Below are positions 32,953 through 43,000 of a stretch of DNA of 64,000 nucleotides, in pieces. The DNA is from Citrobacter koseri (GTDB taxonomy: Bacteria > Pseudomonadota > Gammaproteobacteria > Enterobacterales > Enterobacteriaceae): assembly GCA_900446925.1 (NCBI GenBank), contig UAVY01000007.1:434001-498000 (forward strand), given 5' to 3'. The position numbers were made by a program, and so were the translations under genes. Under the pieces are notes generated by a model. It ran no database searches. It was not told where the DNA came from and saw nothing but the letters and a program-made list of their open reading frames with translations. How positions within the stretch are numbered: position 1 is the first letter of the stretch; every line of letters starts with the position of its first letter.

Positions 32953-33240
32953 ATGGACAATCATTTTGGTAAGGGCCTGATGGCCGGATTAAACGCAACG
33001 TGTGCCGATAGCGCGCGTAACGTGGCGGGTTTTTGTTCTGATTATAAGCGCGGATTCGTATTAGGATTTTCGCATCGCATGTTTGAAAAAACCGGCGATC
33101 GACAATTAAGCGCCTGGGAAGCGGGGATTCTGACGCGCCGTTATGGCCTGGACAAAGATATGGTGATGGACTTCTTTCGGGAGAATCAATCGAATACGAC
33201 TATCCGGTTCTTTATGGCGGGTTATCGTCTCGAAAATTGA
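32953..33240 (+). CDS. yghW: YghW, DUF2623 family protein
   Basis: 95 residues nearly identical to E. coli YghW ([47 protein letters not shown]). No function is established. It has a strong GGAGG five bases before the ATG. It lies between the chemoreceptor and the hydrogenase-2 operon, in the same direction as both. The ModE-type box in its leader suggests that molybdate controls it. Confidence 0.92.
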   Translation: MDNHFGKGLMAGLNATCADSARNVAGFCSDYKRGFVLGFSHRMFEKTGDRQLSAWEAGILTRRYGLDKDMVMDFFRENQSNTTIRFFMAGYRLEN

Positions 33241-33427
33241 TCCGAAGGGGGTATTACCCCGGTTTAATTAATTACACTATTGTCTTACTCCTTCGTTTTG
33301 TTGTTCCGTCAAAGTATCATGGTTCAATAACCATAAAGAAAGTGTGGTAAATGGCGCGCCGATCGCAATAAGTTATTTGTGAACGGTGCAAAATAGAGCC
33401 AGGTCTTTGCAACGGAATAACAATAAA

Positions 33428-34547
33428 ATGACTGGAGATAATACTCTCATCACTTCTCACGGCGTTAATCGTCGTGATTTCATGAAGCTTTGTGCAGCAC
33501 TGGCCGCAACCATGGGGCTCAGTAGCAAAGCCGCCGCAGAAATGGCCGAATCGGTTTCCCGTCCGCAGCGCCCACCCGTCGTCTGGATCGGCGCTCAGGA
33601 ATGTACGGGATGTACCGAATCGCTCCTTCGCGCGACCCACCCAACGGTAGAAAACCTCGTTCTGGAAACGATCTCTCTGGAGTACCACGAGGTTCTCTCC
33701 GCCGCCTTCGGCCATCAGGTTGAAGAGAACAAGCATAACGCTCTGGAGAAGTATAAAGGGCAGTATGTGTTGGTTGTCGATGGTTCCATCCCATTAAAAG
33801 ATAACGGTATTTACTGCATGGTTGCCGGCGAGCCGATTGTGGATCACATCCGCAAGGCGGCGGAAGGCGCGGCGGCGATTATCGCGATCGGCTCCTGTTC
33901 CGCGTGGGGCGGCGTCGCTGCCGCTGGCGTGAACCCGACCGGCGCCGTCGGGTTGCAGGAAGTCCTGCCGGGCAAAACCGTTATCAATATCCCGGGCTGC
34001 CCGCCGAACCCGCATAACTTCCTGGCAACGGTTGCCCACATCATCACTTACGGTAAACCGCCGAAGCTGGATGCCAAAAACCGTCCAACCTTCGCCTATG
34101 GTCGTCTGATTCACGAACACTGCGAACGCCGCCCCGCATTTTGACGCCGGTCGCTTCGCCAAAGAGTTCGGCGATGAAGGCCACCGTGAAGGCTGGTGCC
34201 TCTACCATCTGGGCTGTAAAGGGCCTGAAACCTACGGCAACTGTTCGACGTTGCAGTTCTGCGATGTCGGCGGCGTATGGCCGGTGGCGATTGGACACCC
34301 CTGCTACGGCTGTAACGAGGAAGGCGTTGGCTTTCATAAAGGCATCCACCAACTCGCCCATGTGGAAAATCAAACCCCGCGTTCCGAGAAGCCGGATGTC
34401 AACCTGAAAGAGGGCGGCCACATTTCCGCTGGCGCCGTCGGGCTGCTTGGCGGCGTGGTTGGGTTGGTTGCCGGTGTCAGTGTGATGGCGGTACGTGAAC
34501 TGGGGCGTCAGCAGAAGAAAGATAACGCTGACTCACGGGGAGAATAA
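33428..34547 (+). CDS. hybO: Hydrogenase-2 small subunit HybO (one frameshift)
   Basis: Iron-sulfur small subunit of the uptake [NiFe] hydrogenase 2, facing the periplasm. A twin-arginine signal ([17 protein letters not shown]), cluster-binding cysteines ([45 protein letters not shown]) and a C-terminal membrane helix are present. An extra C at 34132-34135, where the residues should read R-R-P-H-F-D-A, breaks the frame. Removing it gives 372 residues as in E. coli. I take the ATG at 33428. Confidence 0.94.
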
Positions 34548-34549
34548 CC

Positions 34550-35537
34550 GTGAACAGACGTAACTTTATTAAAGCAGCCTCTGGCGGGGCATTGCTGCTG
34601 GGCGCGTCGCCGTCCATCAGCCATGCGGCTGCGGAAAACCGTCCGCCTATCCCGGGTTCCCTGGGGATGCTGTATGACTCGACGCTGTGCGTGGGCTGTC
34701 AGGCGTGTGTGACCAAATGCCAGGATATCAACTTCCCGGCGCGTAACCCGGAAGGGGCGCAAACCTGGTCGAATAACGACAAGCTGTCGCCTTACACCAA
34801 TAACATCATTCAGGTGTGGCATAGTGGAAGTGGCGTCAATAAAGATCAGACAGAGAACGGCTACGCGTACATTAAGAAACAGTGTATGCACTGCGTTGAC
34901 CCTAACTGCGTCTCCGTTTGCCCCGGTATCCGCGCTGAAGAAAGACCCGAAAACCGGCATCGTTCATTACAACAAAGACGTCTGTACCGGCTGTCGCTAC
35001 TGCATGGTCGCCTGCCCGTACAACGTGCCGAAATACGACTACAACAACCCGTTTGGCGCGCTGCACAAGTGTGAACTGTGCAACCAGAAGGGCGTTGAAC
35101 GCCTGGACAAAGGCGGTCTGCCGGGGTGCGTTGAGGTATGTCCGGCGGGCGCGGTGATTTTTGGTACGCGAGAAGAGCTAATGGCGGAGGCGCAAAAACG
35201 CCTGGCGCTGAAGCCTGGCAGCGAATACCACTATCCGCGCCAGACGTTGCAGACTGGCGATACGTATCTGCATACCGTACCGAAGTATTACCCGCATCTG
35301 TACGGTGAAAAAGAAGGCGGCGGCACGCAGGTGCTGGTGCTGACCGGCGTTCCTTACCAGAATCTGGATCTCCCTCAACTGGCCGATCTGTCAACTGGCG
35401 CGCGTTCTGAACACATTCAACACACCCTGTATAAAGGCATGATGCTGCCACTGGCTGTGCTGGCGGGCTTAACCGTGATGGTTCGTCGTAATACGAAAAA
35501 CGAGCATCACGACGGAGGAGACGATCATGAGTCATGA
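34550..35537 (+). CDS. hybA: Hydrogenase-2 ferredoxin-type subunit HybA (one frameshift)
   Basis: 328-residue periplasmic 4[4Fe-4S] protein that passes electrons from HybO/HybC to HybB. It starts with GTG, two bases after hybO. The N-terminus [13 protein letters not shown] is a Tat signal. Cysteine clusters [37 protein letters not shown] and CELCNQKG...CVEVCP are visible, and a C-terminal hydrophobic anchor follows. An extra C at 34921-34924 splits it. Confidence 0.94.
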
Positions 35538-36708
35538 TCCTAAACCGCTGGGCGGGAAAATAATCAGTAAACCGATCATCATCTTCGGGCCGCTTGTCGT
35601 CCTGTGCATGCTTCTCATTGTGAAACGTCTGGTCTTCGGGCTGGGATCGGTCTCCGATCTGAACGGCGGCTTCCCCTGGGGCGTGTGGATCGCTTTTGAC
35701 CTGCTGATCGGCACCGGCTTCGCGTGCGGCGGTTGGGCGCTGGCGTGGGCGGTGTATGTCTTCAACCGGGGGCAATACCATCCACTGGTGCGCCCGGCGC
35801 TGCTGGCAAGCCTGTTCGGTTACTCTTTGGGCGGGCTGTCGATCACCATTGACGTTGGTCGTTACTGGAACCTGCCGTATTTCTACATCCCCAGGGCACT
35901 TCAATGTGAACTCGGTGCTGTTTGAAACGGCGGTCTGTATGACCATCTACATCGGCGTGATGGCGCTGGAGTTCGCCCCCCGCGCTGTTTGAACGCCTGG
36001 GCTGGAAAGTCTCGCTGAAGCGTCTGAACAAAGTGATGTTCTTTGTTATCGCCCTCGGGGCGTTGCTGCCGACCATGCACCAGTCGTCAATGGGATCGTT
36101 GATGATTGCCGCCGGTATTAAAGTACATCCGCTGTGGCAGAGCTATGAAATGCTACCGTTGTTCTCATTGTTCACCGCTTTCATCATGGGTTTCTCCATC
36201 GTTATTTTTGAAGGCTCTCTGGTGCAGAGCGGCTTAAAAGGCAACGGCCCGGATGAGAAAAGTTTGTTTATCAAGCTGACCGGTACTATCAGCGTTTTCA
36301 TCGCGCTGTTCCTCGTGTGCCGTTTTGGTGAACTGATTTACCGCGACAAGCTCTCTTATGCGTTTGCCGGTGACTACTACTCCTTGCTGTTCTGGGTTGA
36401 AGTCCTGCTGATGGTCTTCCCGCTGGTGGTGCTCCGTCTGCCGAAACTGCGCGGCGACTCGCGGATGTTGTATCTGTCCGCCCTCCAGTATGCTGCTGGG
36501 CTGCGCAACGTGGCGTATGTCCTACTCGCTGGTGGCGTTCAATCCCGGCGGCGGCTACCACTACTTCCCCACCTGGGAAGAACTGCTGATTTCTATTGGT
36601 TTTGTGGCTATTGAGATTTGTGCATACATCTTACTCATTCGTCTACTGCCGATACTTCCTCCATTAAAACAAAACGATCACAATCGTCATGAGGCGAGCA
36701 AAGCATGA
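35527..36708 (+). CDS. hybB: Hydrogenase-2 membrane subunit HybB (three frameshifts)
   Basis: NrfD-family integral membrane protein that links hydrogenase 2 to the menaquinone pool. It has about ten membrane segments ([38 protein letters not shown], and so on). Three extra C bases, at 35889-35892, 35976-35981 and near 36485, break it. Removing them gives 392 residues as in E. coli. The start overlaps the hybA end by 11 bases and the stop overlaps the hybC start by four. Confidence 0.93.
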
Positions 36709-38411
36709 GCCAGAGAATTACTATTGATCCGGTAACCCGTATTGAGGGTCATTTACGCATCGACTGCGAAATCGAAAACGGTGTGGTGTCAAAAGCATGG
36801 GCATCCGGCACCATGTGGCGCGGCATGGAAGAGATCGTGAAGAATCGCGATCCGCGCGATGCCTGGATGATTGTGCAGCGTATCTGTGGCGTATGTACCA
36901 CGACCCACGCGATCTCTTCCGTTCGTGCGGCGGAGAGCGCGCTGAAGATTGACGTTCCGGTCAATGCGCAGTACATCCGTAACATCATTCTGGCGGCGCA
37001 TACTACCCATGACCATATTGTGCACTTCTACCAGCTTTCTGCGCTGGACTGGGTGGATATCACCTCTGCGCTGAAAGCCGATCCGGCGAAAGCGTCGGCG
37101 CTGTTGAACGGCGTGTCGAGCTGGCACCTGAATAGCGCGGAAGAGTTCACGAAGGTGCAGAACAAGATCAAAGACCTCGTTGCCAGCGGCCAGTTAGGGA
37201 TTTTCGCTAACGGCTACTGGGGACACCCGGCGATGAAACTGCCGCCCGGAAGTGAACCTGATTGCGGTCGCCGCACTATCTGCAAGCGCTGGAATGCCAG
37301 CGTGACGCCAACCGCGTGGTGGCGCTGCTGGGCGGTAAAACGCCGCACATCCAGAACCTGGCGGTGGGCGGGGTGGCGAACCCGATCAACCTCGACGGTC
37401 TCGGCGTGCTGAACCTTGAACGCCTGATGTACATCAAGTCCTTCATCGACAAGCTGAGCGACTTTGTTGAGCAGGTTTACAAGGTGGATACGGCGGTAAT
37501 CGCGGCGTTCTATCCAGAATGGCTGGAGCGCGGAAAAGGCGCGGTTAACTATCTGAGCGCGCCGGAAATTTCCGACCGACGGTAAAAACGGCAGCTTCCT
37601 GTTCCCTGGCGGCTATATCCAGAATGCGGATCTGTCGACGTATCGCCCGATCGCCTCGCATTCCGATGAATACCTGATTAAAGGGATTCAGGAGAGCGCG
37701 AAGCACGCCTGGTACAAAGACGAAGCGCCGCAGGAACCGTGGGAAGGGACTACCGTCCCGGAATACACCGGTTGGTCTGATGACGGTAAATACTCGTGGG
37801 TTAAGTCCCCGACCTTTTACGGCAAAACCGTTGAAGTGGGGCCGCTGGCCAATATGCTGGTTAAACTGGCGGCGGGACGCGAGTCCACGAAGGCCAAACT
37901 GAATGAAATCATCGCGATCTACCAGAAACTGACCGGTAAAACGCTGGAAGTAGCGCAACTGCACTCCACGCTGGGGCGTATTATTGGCCGCACCGTTCAC
38001 TGCTGCGAATTGCAGGGTATTCTGCAAAACCAGTACAGCGCGCTGATCGCCAATATCGGGAAAGGCGACCACACCACGTTCGTCAAACCGGATATCCCGG
38101 CGACGGGTGAGTTTAAAGGGGTGGGCTTCCTTGAGGCGCCGCGCGGTATGCTCTCTCACTGGATGGTTATTAAAGACGGCATTATCAGCAACTACCAGGC
38201 GGTGGTTCCGTCCACCTGGAACTCCGGTCCGCGTAACTTTAACGATGAAGTGGGGCCGTACGAGCAGTCGCTGGTGGGGACGCCGATCGCCGATCCAGAA
38301 AAACCGCTGGAAGTGGTGCGTACCATTCACTCCTTCGACCCTTGCATGGCGTGCGCGGTGCACGTAGTGGACGCTGACGGGAACGAAGTCGTCTCAGTTA
38401 AGGTTCTGTAA
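36705..38411 (+). CDS. hybC: Hydrogenase-2 large subunit HybC (three frameshifts)
   Basis: Catalytic [NiFe] subunit. The metal ligands are present: Cys61 and Cys64 in RICGVC, and the C-terminal pair in DPCMACAVH. The 15-residue tail VVDADGNEVVSVKVL after that His is the part removed by the protease HybD once nickel is in place. Extra bases at 37245-37247 (C), 37271-37272 (C) and 37566-37568 (A) break the frame. Correcting them gives 567 residues as in E. coli. It has no signal peptide and is exported with HybO. Confidence 0.94.
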
Positions 38412-38905
38412 TGCGGATTTTAGTGTTAGGGGTCGGCAATATTTTGCTGACCGATGAAGCCATCGGGGTGCGTATCGTTGAAGCGTTAGAACAGCGGTAC
38501 ATCCTGCCGGATTTCGTGGAGATCCTTGATGGCGGCACGGCGGGAATGGAGCTTCTCGGCGATATGGCGGACAGAGATCACCTGATCATCGCGGACGCCA
38601 TTGTGTCGAGAAAGAACACGCCGGGAACCCTTATGATCCTGCGTGATGATGAGGTGCCTGCGCTGTTCACCAACAAAATCTCACCGCATCAGCTTGGCCT
38701 GGCCGACGTTCTGTCGGCCCTGCGCTTCACTGGCGAGTTTCCGAAAAAGCTGACGCTGGTCGGCGTGATCCCGGAATCGCTGGAGCCGCATATCGGCCTG
38801 ACGCCAACGGTTGAAGCGATGATTGAACCTGCTCTGGCGCAGGTTCTTGCCGCGCTGCGCGAGTCAGGCGTTGAGGCTATTCCACGGGAGGCTGCGCATG
38901 TCTGA
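38411..38905 (+). CDS. hybD: Hydrogenase-2 maturation protease HybD
   Basis: 164-residue HycI/HoxM-type endopeptidase that trims the HybC C-terminus after nickel insertion. The three nickel-sensing residues of E. coli HybD are conserved: Glu16, Asp62 and His93. Its ATG shares one base with the hybC stop, which fits a protease made next to its substrate. Intact. Confidence 0.95.
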   Translation: MRILVLGVGNILLTDEAIGVRIVEALEQRYILPDFVEILDGGTAGMELLGDMADRDHLIIADAIVSRKNTPGTLMILRDDEVPALFTNKISPHQLGLADVLSALRFTGEFPKKLTLVGVIPESLEPHIGLTPTVEAMIEPALAQVLAALRESGVEAIPREAAHV

Positions 38906-39389
38906 GGAGATTTCAGGGTTCCCGTCCTCCCCGAGAATGCAGGTTCAGGCGGCGTTTGAAGAGATTGCCCGACGCTCAATGCACGATCTCTCGTTTTTGC
39001 ACCCGAATATGCCGGTGTATGTCTCTGACTTCACCCTGTTTGAAGGGCAGTGGACGGGCAGCGTGATCGCGCCGTGGATGCTGAGCGCGCTGATTTTCCC
39101 CGGCCCCGACCAGCTCTGGCCGGTACGCAAAGTCAGTGAAAAACTCGGATTACGTCTGCCGTATGGCGCGATGACCTTTACCGTTGGCGAACTGGACGGG
39201 GTTTCGCAATACCTCTCCTGCTCGCTGATGTCGCCGCTCAACCACGGTATGTCGGCGCAAGAAGGGATGCGTCTGGCGGACGACTGCGCGCGGATGCTGC
39301 TGTCGCTGCCGGTCAGCGATCCCGATGCGCCGCAGCTGGCAGGGCGTCGTGCGCTGCTGTTTGGACGCCGGAGCGGCGAGCATGCATGA
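38898..39389 (+). CDS. hybE: Hydrogenase-2 chaperone HybE
   Basis: 163 residues of the HybE/HoxJ family, a Tat proofreading chaperone that binds HybO before export. It starts MSEEISGFPSSPRMQVQAAFEEIARRSMHDL, close to E. coli HybE. It overlaps the hybD end by eight bases and the hybF start by eight bases. Confidence 0.93.
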   Translation: MSEEISGFPSSPRMQVQAAFEEIARRSMHDLSFLHPNMPVYVSDFTLFEGQWTGSVIAPWMLSALIFPGPDQLWPVRKVSEKLGLRLPYGAMTFTVGELDGVSQYLSCSLMSPLNHGMSAQEGMRLADDCARMLLSLPVSDPDAPQLAGRRALLFGRRSGEHA

Positions 39390-39723
39390 GCTGTCCCTGT
39401 GCCAGAGCGCGGTTGAGATTATCCAGCAGCAGGCAGAACAGCATGGCGTGACGCGAGTCACCGGCGTATGGCTGGAAATTGGCGCGCTCTCGTGCGTTGA
39501 AGAGAGCGCCGTGCGCTTCAGCTTTGATATCGTTTGCCAGGGTACGCTCGCGCAGGGGTGTACGTTGCACATCGACTATAAACCCGCTCAGGCGTGGTGC
39601 TGGGATTGCAGCCAGGCGGTTGAAATCACGCAGCATGACGCGCAGTGCCCACACTGTCAGGGCGATCGTCTGCGGGTGGATACCGGCGACTCGCTGAAAG
39701 TGAAAAGTATTGAAGTGGAATAA
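39382..39723 (+). CDS. hybF: Nickel-insertion protein HybF (HypA type)
   Basis: 113 residues. The nickel-binding N-terminus MHELSL and two zinc-binding pairs (CWDC, CPHC) define the HypA/HybF family. It delivers nickel to hydrogenase precursors with HypB. Intact and in the conserved position of the operon. Confidence 0.95.
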   Translation: MHELSLCQSAVEIIQQQAEQHGVTRVTGVWLEIGALSCVEESAVRFSFDIVCQGTLAQGCTLHIDYKPAQAWCWDCSQAVEITQHDAQCPHCQGDRLRVDTGDSLKVKSIEVE

Positions 39724-39740
39724 CGTCCAGGTGGTTAACT

Positions 39741-39989
39741 ATGTGTATTGGAGTCCCGGGGCAGGTTCTGTCCGTTGGTGAAGATATTCACCAGCTTGCG
39801 CAGGTTGAAGTGTGCGGCATCAAGCGTGATGTGAATATTGCCCTGATCTGCGAAGACAGCCCTGCAACGCTGGTGGGGCAGTGGGTGCTGGTGCATGTGG
39901 GATTTGCCATGAGCATCATTGATGAAGAAGAAGCCAAAGCCACATTAGACGCGCTACGCCGAATGGAGTATGACGTTACCAGCGCCTGA
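39741..39989 (+). CDS. hybG: Hydrogenase maturation chaperone HybG (HypC type)
   Basis: 82 residues starting [12 protein letters not shown]. Cys2 is the essential residue of the HypC/HybG family, which brings the Fe(CN)2CO unit together with HypD and binds the large-subunit precursor. It is the last gene of the hyb operon. Confidence 0.95.
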   Translation: MCIGVPGQVLSVGEDIHQLAQVEVCGIKRDVNIALICEDSPATLVGQWVLVHVGFAMSIIDEEEAKATLDALRRMEYDVTSA

Positions 39990-40024
39990 TAATCCCTGAA
40001 GGCAATCTATCAAGCGGCCTTGCA

Positions 40025-40052
40025 ATCGTTGTATACTAATATATATATCGAT
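40025..40052. promoter_or_regulatory. ModE-type box in front of the orphan binding-protein genes
   Basis: ATCGTTGTATA-N6-TATATATCGAT matches the ModE element (ATCGCTATATA-N6/7-TATATAACGAT) at 9 of 11 and 10 of 11 half-site positions. It has the same overall length as the box before yghW. It ends 16 bases before the ATG at 40069, so ModE would repress these genes when molybdate is plentiful. Confidence 0.72.
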
Positions 40053-40068
40053 TGTGAGGACATCTCTC

Positions 40069-41124
40069 ATGTTTAAATCCTTACGCCAGCTCTCCCTGCT
40101 GGCGTTGCTTTTTTCCCTGCCGTTTATGGCTCAGGCCGAGCGTACGTTTACCGATCAGATTGGTCGCCAGGTTACCGTCCCGGATACGGTGGATCGCGTG
40201 GTGGTACTCCAGCATCAGACGCTGAATTTGCTGGTGCAGATGAACGCCACCGACAAAATTGTTGGCGTGATGGCGAACTGGAAACAACAGCTTGGCGACG
40301 GTTATGCCCGCCTGGCGCCGGAGCTGACAACGAAAGCCGCGTTGGGTGATTTAACCCACGTTGATGCGGAAAAACTGGTCGCGCTGCATCCGCAGGTGGT
40401 GTTTGTCACTAACTATGCGCCGCAGGAAATGATCGACAAAATCAGCAGCCTGGGCATTTCGGTGGTGGCGATTTCTCTGCGCCATGATGCGGCGGGCGAA
40501 CAGGCTAAAATGAACCCGACAATGACGGATGAAGAGCAGGCTTACGATCAAGGGCTGCGTGAAGGGATCACCGCTGATCGGCGATATCGTCAATAAACCT
40601 GACGAAGCAAAAGCGCTGATTGCCGCAACGGATAAGGGGCGCAAGATGGTGAGCGATCGCCTGAAAGACATCCCGGAAGATCAACGCGTTCGCGCCTATA
40701 TGGCGAACCCGGAACTGACCACTTACGGCTCCGGTAAATATACTGGCCTGATGATGGCGCACGCGGGGGCGTTGAACGTGGCGGCATCGACCATTAAAGG
40801 CTTTAAGCAGGTCGCAATGGAACAGGTTATCGCCTGGAATCCGCAGGTGATTTTTGTTCAGGATCGCTATCCGAAAGTGGTGGATGAGATCCTGCAAAGC
40901 CCGCAGTGGCAGGTGATTGATGCGGTGAAAAATCATCGCGTCCTATCTGATGCCGGACTACGCGAAGGCCTGGGGCTATCCGATGCCGGAAGCGATGGGC
41001 ATTGGCGAGCTGTGGATGGCGAAAAAACTCTATCCGCAGAAATTCCCAGGATATTGATATGCGCAAGGTCGCCAATGACTGGTATCAGCGTTTTTATCGC
41101 ACTGACTATCAGGGCGTTGACTGA
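40069..41124 (+). CDS. Periplasmic metal/oxyanion-binding protein, PF01497 type (three frameshifts)
   Basis: About 350 residues with a signal peptide (MFKSLRQLSLLALLFSLPFMAQA) and the helical-backbone binding fold used for siderophores, B12 and, in Haemophilus MolA, molybdate/tungstate. GDLTHVDAEKLVALHPQVVFVTNY is typical. Extra C bases at 40571-40572, 40942-40943 and 41045-41047 break the frame. Its stop overlaps the next gene's ATG by one base. No permease or ATPase gene is nearby, so it must share one or act as a sensor. The ModE-type box in front suggests a molybdate or tungstate ligand; this is inference. Confidence 0.82.
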
Positions 41125-41807
41125 TGAAAATCCTTGCCGCAGGCAGCCTGCGTGCCGTCTGGCAACCGCTAATGGCCTGTTTTCAGGCAGAGACGATCCG
41201 CTGTGATTTTGGCCCGGCGGGATTGCTGCGTGAACGGATTGAAGCCGGTGAGCCGTGCGACTTTTTCGCCTCGGCTAATGTGGCGCATCCGCAGGCGCTG
41301 CTGGCGAGCGGGCGGGCGCTGTCGGTTTCGTCCTTTGCGCTGAATCGCCTCTGCCTGACCGTGCGTGCTGACGCTATGCGGGAGGGCGACAACTGGCGGT
41401 CGTTGCTGATGCGCGAGGATCTGCGAATTGGCACATCAACGCCGGGCTGCGATCCTTCCGGTGATTACACGCAACAGCTTTTTTCGCGAATGGGAGCCGA
41501 CGGCGAGGCGATCCGCTCGCGTGCTGTGGCGCTGGTCGGCGGCCGGGATTCTTTGCCGCTTCCCGCCGGAGCGCTGGCGGCGCAATGGTTAATCGACCAC
41601 GATCACACGGATGTTTTTATTGGTTATGCCAGCTATGCCCCCAGACTGCGGCAAATCAGTACCCTGCGCGTGGTTGATATTCCTGAACCGTATAATCCGA
41701 TCGCTGAGTATGCGTTTGCCTGTCTGACGGCGCGCGGAAAACCGCTTGCCGAATTTCTGCTTTCCACTCCGGCAGGACTGATTCTCATGCAACATGGGTT
41801 TAATTAA
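41124..41807 (+). CDS. ModA-like oxyanion-binding protein without signal peptide
   Basis: 227 residues of the type II periplasmic-binding fold (SBP_bac_11). MKILAAGSLRAVW aligns with the start of mature E. coli ModA (AAASL, oxyanion Ser conserved), and RIEAGEPCDFFASAN aligns with its next motif. The second ModA serine region reads GPAGLL instead. The protein begins exactly at the mature domain with no signal peptide. It is translationally coupled (TGATG) to the preceding binding-protein gene, so an upstream signal is unlikely. It may therefore work in the cytoplasm, or the export signal has been lost. Intact. Confidence 0.8.
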   Translation: MKILAAGSLRAVWQPLMACFQAETIRCDFGPAGLLRERIEAGEPCDFFASANVAHPQALLASGRALSVSSFALNRLCLTVRADAMREGDNWRSLLMREDLRIGTSTPGCDPSGDYTQQLFSRMGADGEAIRSRAVALVGGRDSLPLPAGALAAQWLIDHDHTDVFIGYASYAPRLRQISTLRVVDIPEPYNPIAEYAFACLTARGKPLAEFLLSTPAGLILMQHGFN

Positions 41808-41822
41808 ACGCCGACTATCACA

Positions 41823-41874
41823 AACCCGTGGGCCTGATAAGCGGAGCGCCATCAGGCAATATAACGCCTGATGG
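41823..41874. repeat. REP-like element between the ModA-like gene and yghU
   Basis: Inverted units gggcctgataagcggagcgccatcaggc and gcctgatggcg between convergent genes. Confidence 0.65.
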
Positions 41875-41904
41875 CGACATTAAAATCTCATCCGGCGTCA
41901 CGGT

Positions 41905-42775
41905 TTAGCTCTGACGCTTATCTTCGGTTTGTGTGTCGAAGTCGCTGGCGTCGTGACGCTCATGAAGCTGCTCGTTGAGCGGCCCGTTGGTGCGGTTCAC
42001 AATGCGCCCGCGTTTGACCGCCGGACGTTCCGCAATCTCTTTCGCCCAGCGCTGTACGTGCTTATAGCTTCCCGCATCCAGAAATTCTGCGGCGTCATAC
42101 ACGTTGCCGAGCACGACATTGCCAAACCACGGCCAGACAGCCATATCGGCAATGGTGTACTCATCGCCCGCCACATACGGATGACGCGCCAGCTGCTTAT
42201 CCAGCACGTCCAGCAGACGCTTGGCTTCCATCGTAAAACGGTTGATCGCGTACTCTATTTTCACCGGCGCGTAGTTGTAGAAGTGACCAAAGCCGCCGCC
42301 GAGGAACGGCGCCGCCCCCTGGAGCCAGAATAACCAGTTCAGGGTTTCGGTACGTTTAGCGAGATCCTGCGGCAGGAAATAACCAAATTTTTCCGGCCAG
42401 GTAGAGCAGAATTGCGCCGGACTCAAAGACACGCAGCGGCGGGTTCTGCGAGTGGTCGCGCAGCGCCGGGATTTTTGAGTTTGGGTTCACATCGACAAAA
42501 CCGCTGGAGAACTGATCGCCGTCGCCAATGCGAATCAGCCAGGCGTCATACTCTGCGCCCGTCACGCCCTGCGCCAGCAACTCCTCCAGCATGATGGTCA
42601 CTTTCTGGCCGTTTGGCGTTCCCAGGGAGTAGAGCTGTAGCGGATGCTTGCCGACGGGCAACGTCTTGTCGTGAGTCGGGCCAGAAACGGGACGGTTGAT
42701 ATTGGCGAATGCGCCGCCGCCTGCGGATTTATCCCACGTCCATACTTTCGCGGGTTGATAAGTATTCTCTGACAT
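41905..42775 (-). CDS. yghU: Disulfide-bond oxidoreductase YghU, GST family (one frameshift)
   Basis: Nu-class glutathione-transferase homologue of about 289 residues with GSH-dependent disulfide and peroxide reductase activity. The thioredoxin-like part has LYSLGTPNGQKVTIMLEE and NPNSKIPALRDH; the helical part has GDEYTIADMAVWPWFGN. An extra base near 42400 shifts the frame between LLYLA and EKFGYFLPQD. The start MSENTYQPAKVWTW is at 42775. It lies next to gss as in E. coli, fitting a role in glutathione chemistry. Confidence 0.92.
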
Positions 42776-42949
42776 GTTGACCTGCCTTCTGGGTTGGTGT
42801 GTTGAAGCAGTGTAGCAGTCGGAGGCCATGCGGTTTAACAGATTGGGACATTAAGCGCCGGTTTTTTTCGCTGGAAGGGGAAACACAATATAACTCGTTA
42901 ATTGTAGCCCGCCTGTACTCCATCAAGAGGAAATCAATATCAGACGGAA

Positions 42950-43000
42950 ATTGTTACCGTACTCGCCATTAAAAATTGGCAGTGAATAAGCAGTAACAAT
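42950..43000 (+). promoter_or_regulatory. Long dyad covering the start codon of the molybdopterin oxidoreductase
   Basis: ATTGTTAC (42950-42957) pairs perfectly with GTAACAAT (42993-43000), which includes the first two bases of the ATG. A second, imperfect pair lies inside (ACT-GCCA with TGGC-AGT). No Shine-Dalgarno is seen near the ATG. The mRNA could fold the start into a hairpin, or this is an operator. Confidence 0.4.
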
